Assembly (NCBI GenBank): GCA_946552115.1
Contig: CAMNRH010000008.1
Coordinates: 40,709-104,708, forward strand
Source: an uncultured Lachnospiraceae bacterium
GTDB taxonomy: Bacteria; Bacillota; Clostridia; Lachnospirales; Lachnospiraceae
Length of the DNA: 64,000 nt
Direction of reading: 5' to 3'
Shown: positions 61,746 to 64,000 of the stretch, piece after piece
Layout of the letters: every line of letters starts with the position of its first letter
How positions within the stretch are numbered: position 1 is the stretch's first letter
Program-made: the position numbers and the translations under genes
Notes under the pieces: model-generated
Database searches by the model: none
The model's input: the letters and a program-made list of their open reading frames with translations, nothing else
Told to the model about the DNA's origin: nothing

Positions 61746-63860
61746 TTGAGTCGTCAGTATAATTATAAAATGGATAGTGATATAATGAAAAATATATTAT
61801 CTATGCTGACTCCTGTGGAGGATGGCAATGAGTATTCCCTTACAGAGGAACAGGATATGCGGGAATTGAATCTGTTAAAAAAAATAATGGATGAAATGCC
61901 AGGCGGTTTTTTTATTTACCAGGCGAAAGATAATGAGGAAATCATCTATGCAAATAAGGCTCTGCTCAGAATTTTTGGGTGTGATACAATGGAGGAATTC
62001 AGGACGCTTACAGGAAATTCTTTTAAGGGTATTGTTCATCCGGACGATTGGGAAGAGGTAGAGAAGAGTATATGGGCTCAGATTGAGGCCAGTCATTATG
62101 ATTTGGATTACGTTGAATACCGGATTGTCAGGAAAGACGGCGAGGTGCGGTGGATTGAGGATTACGGACATTTTGTCCGCAGCGGGCTTGGAGATATTTT
62201 TTATGTATTTGCCGGGGATGCGACAGAGAAAAGAAGAGAAAGAGAGAGGGAGCTTGAGGAGGTAAGACAGGAGCAGTTCCGCCGTCAGGTAGTGATTGAG
62301 GCGCTTAGTATTGATTATGAGTCTATTTTTTATGTGGATTTGGATAAGAACAGGATTCAGGCCTACCGATTCAGTGACAGGGTAGAATACCAGTTTGGCG
62401 GCGGGCAGGCTGTTTGTGAATTTGTTGGCTTTGCCAGAAAATATATAGATACATGGGTTCATCCGGAGGATCGTGAGATGGTGGCGAGAGCCAATCATCC
62501 GGAGTATTTAAGGAAACGGTTATCTAAAAGCGGAACATTTCATGTCAACTACCGGATTATTAAGAAGAAAAAAATAGAATATCTGCAGCTTCGTGCCGTA
62601 AATGTAGGGGAAGCAGATCATATTTCCCGTATTGTTATGGGATATCGGAGTGTGGATGATGAAATCATACATGAGATGGAGCAGAAAGATATTATGGAGG
62701 ATACGCTCCGTCATGCAAAGCTTGCTAATACTGCAAAAAACACATTTCTTGCAAATATGTCTCATGATATGCGAACTCCGATGAATGCAATTATGGGCTA
62801 TAATGAGCTTGCAAGGAAGCATCTGGACGACAGGGAAAAGCTGAAAGGTTATTTGGATAAGGCCGCCGCGGCCGGCGGACGACTTCTGTCTCTGATTAAC
62901 GACGTATTGGAGATATCAAGAGTGGAAGCAGGAGGCGCGCAGGTAAAAGGAGAACGATGCGACCTTTTGGATATTATAAAAGAAGTGGGAGATGCCATCG
63001 GTCCGGAAATAGAAAATAAAAAAATTACATATACTTCTGAGTTTTCTGAGGTCAGGCACAGGAATGTTTACAGTGATTCCCAGAAGCTTTATCAGGTACT
63101 TATCAAGCTTCTTTCGAATGCGGCAAAATATACGGGAGAAAGAGGACAGATTCTGTTACGTGTGATAGAGCGGGAAGAGCCGTCAAAAAATTATGCATGC
63201 TATCAGTTTATTGTAGAAGATAATGGAATCGGAATGGAAAAGGATTTTCAGAGCCATGTTTTTGAACCGTTTGAGAGAGAGCGCAATACAACGTTAAGCG
63301 GTGTGCCAGGCGCAGGCCTCGGTCTTGCCATTGCAAAGAATATTGTGGAAATGATGGGCGGAACGATAGAGGCAGACAGTGTACAGGGGGAGGGAAGCAG
63401 ATTTACCGTTACACTGAGTCTTCCGATTCAGGAGAGGAAAGATGCGGCAGCGGGAAAAAAGCAGGGGATGGACTTTACAGGCAGGCGCATTCTTCTGGTT
63501 GAGGATAATGATTTTAATATGGAAATTGAAACGGAGCTTCTTTGCGAAGCCGGGTTTATTGTAGATACTGCCGTTAATGGAAGGATTGCCGTGGATAAGG
63601 TGAAGAATGCAAGGCCCGGTGATTATGAAGTGATTCTTATGGATATTCAGATGCCGGTTATGGACGGATATCAGGCGACAGAAGCAATTCGGGGACTGGG
63701 AGACGAGGAAAAGGCCTCTATTCCTATTATTGCTTTGTCTGCGAATACCTTTGATGAGGATAAAAAGAAGTCGGTAAAATGCGGCATGAATGCACATGTG
63801 GCAAAGCCGATAGATGTTTCCATGCTTGCAGAGCTGATTGAAAAAATATGTCTTGAGTAA
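61746..63860 (+). CDS. PAS-containing hybrid histidine kinase
   Basis: A 704-residue soluble kinase with no membrane helix. Order: PAS domain (about 40-165, IYANKALLRIFGCDTMEEF and RKDGEVRWIEDYGHFVR), a second degenerate PAS-like region (about 180-315), HisKA with His340 in FLANMSHDMRTPMNAI, ATPase (NAAKYTG, VEDNGIGM, GAGLGLAI) and a C-terminal receiver with Asp633 (ILMDIQMPVMDGYQA). The start is TTG 61746 with GGAGGT 9 bp upstream; there is no better ATG nearby. No cognate output gene is adjacent, so it may signal through a distant phosphotransfer protein. Confidence 0.94.
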   Translation: MSRQYNYKMDSDIMKNILSMLTPVEDGNEYSLTEEQDMRELNLLKKIMDEMPGGFFIYQAKDNEEIIYANKALLRIFGCDTMEEFRTLTGNSFKGIVHPDDWEEVEKSIWAQIEASHYDLDYVEYRIVRKDGEVRWIEDYGHFVRSGLGDIFYVFAGDATEKRRERERELEEVRQEQFRRQVVIEALSIDYESIFYVDLDKNRIQAYRFSDRVEYQFGGGQAVCEFVGFARKYIDTWVHPEDREMVARANHPEYLRKRLSKSGTFHVNYRIIKKKKIEYLQLRAVNVGEADHISRIVMGYRSVDDEIIHEMEQKDIMEDTLRHAKLANTAKNTFLANMSHDMRTPMNAIMGYNELARKHLDDREKLKGYLDKAAAAGGRLLSLINDVLEISRVEAGGAQVKGERCDLLDIIKEVGDAIGPEIENKKITYTSEFSEVRHRNVYSDSQKLYQVLIKLLSNAAKYTGERGQILLRVIEREEPSKNYACYQFIVEDNGIGMEKDFQSHVFEPFERERNTTLSGVPGAGLGLAIAKNIVEMMGGTIEADSVQGEGSRFTVTLSLPIQERKDAAAGKKQGMDFTGRRILLVEDNDFNMEIETELLCEAGFIVDTAVNGRIAVDKVKNARPGDYEVILMDIQMPVMDGYQATEAIRGLGDEEKASIPIIALSANTFDEDKKKSVKCGMNAHVAKPIDVSMLAELIEKICLE

Positions 63861-63879
63861 AAAAAATTGTAAAAATATG

Positions 63880-63909
63880 TTGACAATAAACTGTTTATGA
63901 TTGTATAAT
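63880..63909 (+). promoter_or_regulatory. tRNA promoter
   Basis: TTGACA, 18 bp, TATAAT, with the mature tRNA 5' end 39 bp after the -10. Strong, as expected for a stable RNA. Confidence 0.8.
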
Positions 63910-63947
63910 AGGAAAGCGGGTTCGAGATAAGAAGCCGTCAGGAATAT

Positions 63948-64000
63948 GGGATCATAGCTCAGCTGGGAGAGCATCTGCCTTACAAGCAGAGGGTCATAGG
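63948..64000 (+). tRNA. tRNA-Val (anticodon TAC), cut by window edge
   Basis: The sequence begins GGGATCATAGCTCAGCTGGG; the D arm (GCTC/GAGC), the anticodon stem TCTGC/GCAGA and the loop CTTACAA are all in place, giving anticodon TAC for valine. The variable loop and part of the T arm are visible before the window ends at 64000; the 3' part is missing. It may begin a tRNA cluster. Confidence 0.93.

Overview
The window reads as a chromosomal stretch from an anaerobic, low-to-mid GC Firmicute, most likely a Lachnospiraceae-type Clostridia. Reasons: strong GGAGG-type ribosome binding sites, sigma-A promoters of the TTGACA-N17-TATAAT type, hrcA-grpE-dnaK-dnaJ behind a CIRCE element, NADP-type gdhA, a rubredoxin-fused flavin reductase, a CBS/DRTGG manganese pyrophosphatase and a clostridial-type single-chain PurL. 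There is no rRNA, CRISPR array, insertion sequence or prophage. The assignment is by gene content only.

Layout. 1-3.5 kb (minus): response regulator, ABC ATPase, ABC permease and a histidine kinase cut by the left edge. 3.5-5.5 kb: a GntR (YtrA-like) ABC exporter operon, separated from the first cluster by a perfect 58-bp palindrome. 5.5-10.5 kb: a TetR gene divergent from an MMPL transporter and a secreted coiled-coil xxxLxxG protein, with three copies of one operator motif. 10.6-14.6 kb: cupin, methyltransferase, hslO and nadE. 14.6-19.1 kb: S1-domain protein, Mn-pyrophosphatase, flavin reductase and MATE pump. 19.2-22.7 kb: polysaccharide deacetylase, tcdA, rarA and a DUF4230 protein. 22.8-28.1 kb: an orphan 97-residue protein, then the heat-shock operon. 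28.1-33.2 kb: a two-permease ABC exporter divergent from a NarL-type two-component system. 33.3-35.5 kb: ornithine-cyclodeaminase-like protein, RidA and Mrp/NBP35. 35.5-39.6 kb: XRE regulator divergent from a MetQ-MetN-MetI type importer plus a DUF169 protein. 39.5-43.1 kb: glgB, TetR and aroE. 43.1-47.6 kb: radical SAM protein, its TIGR03915-type partner and a nuclease-helicase, behind two LexA-like boxes. 47.7-50.8 kb: a second GntR-ABC exporter operon and a membrane-bound XRE regulator. 50.9-52.5 kb: nfo and a high-molecular-weight rubredoxin behind a Fur/PerR-like box. 52.6-56.3 kb: argS, AlaX and a TIGR01906 membrane protein. 56.3-63.9 kb: purL, gdhA and a hybrid histidine kinase. The right edge cuts a tRNA-Val.

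How the genes work together. Much of the window is housekeeping: chaperones, NAD and purine synthesis, tRNA charging and proofreading, glutamate dehydrogenase. Between these lie self-contained sense-and-export modules: four ABC-2 exporters and one MMPL pump, each beside its own regulator with readable operators. The most interesting block is the 43.1-47.6 kb operon. It joins an uncharacterised radical SAM protein with DNA-binding features to a PD-(D/E)XK/XPD-like helicase under a promoter that appears SOS-controlled, so it is a candidate DNA repair system of unknown chemistry. Second is the MetQNI-DUF169 cluster, which lacks any methionine riboswitch or T-box and has its own regulator. No stretch over 300 bp is empty except 49596-49921, which holds a promoter, a palindromic operator and an unexplained hairpin.
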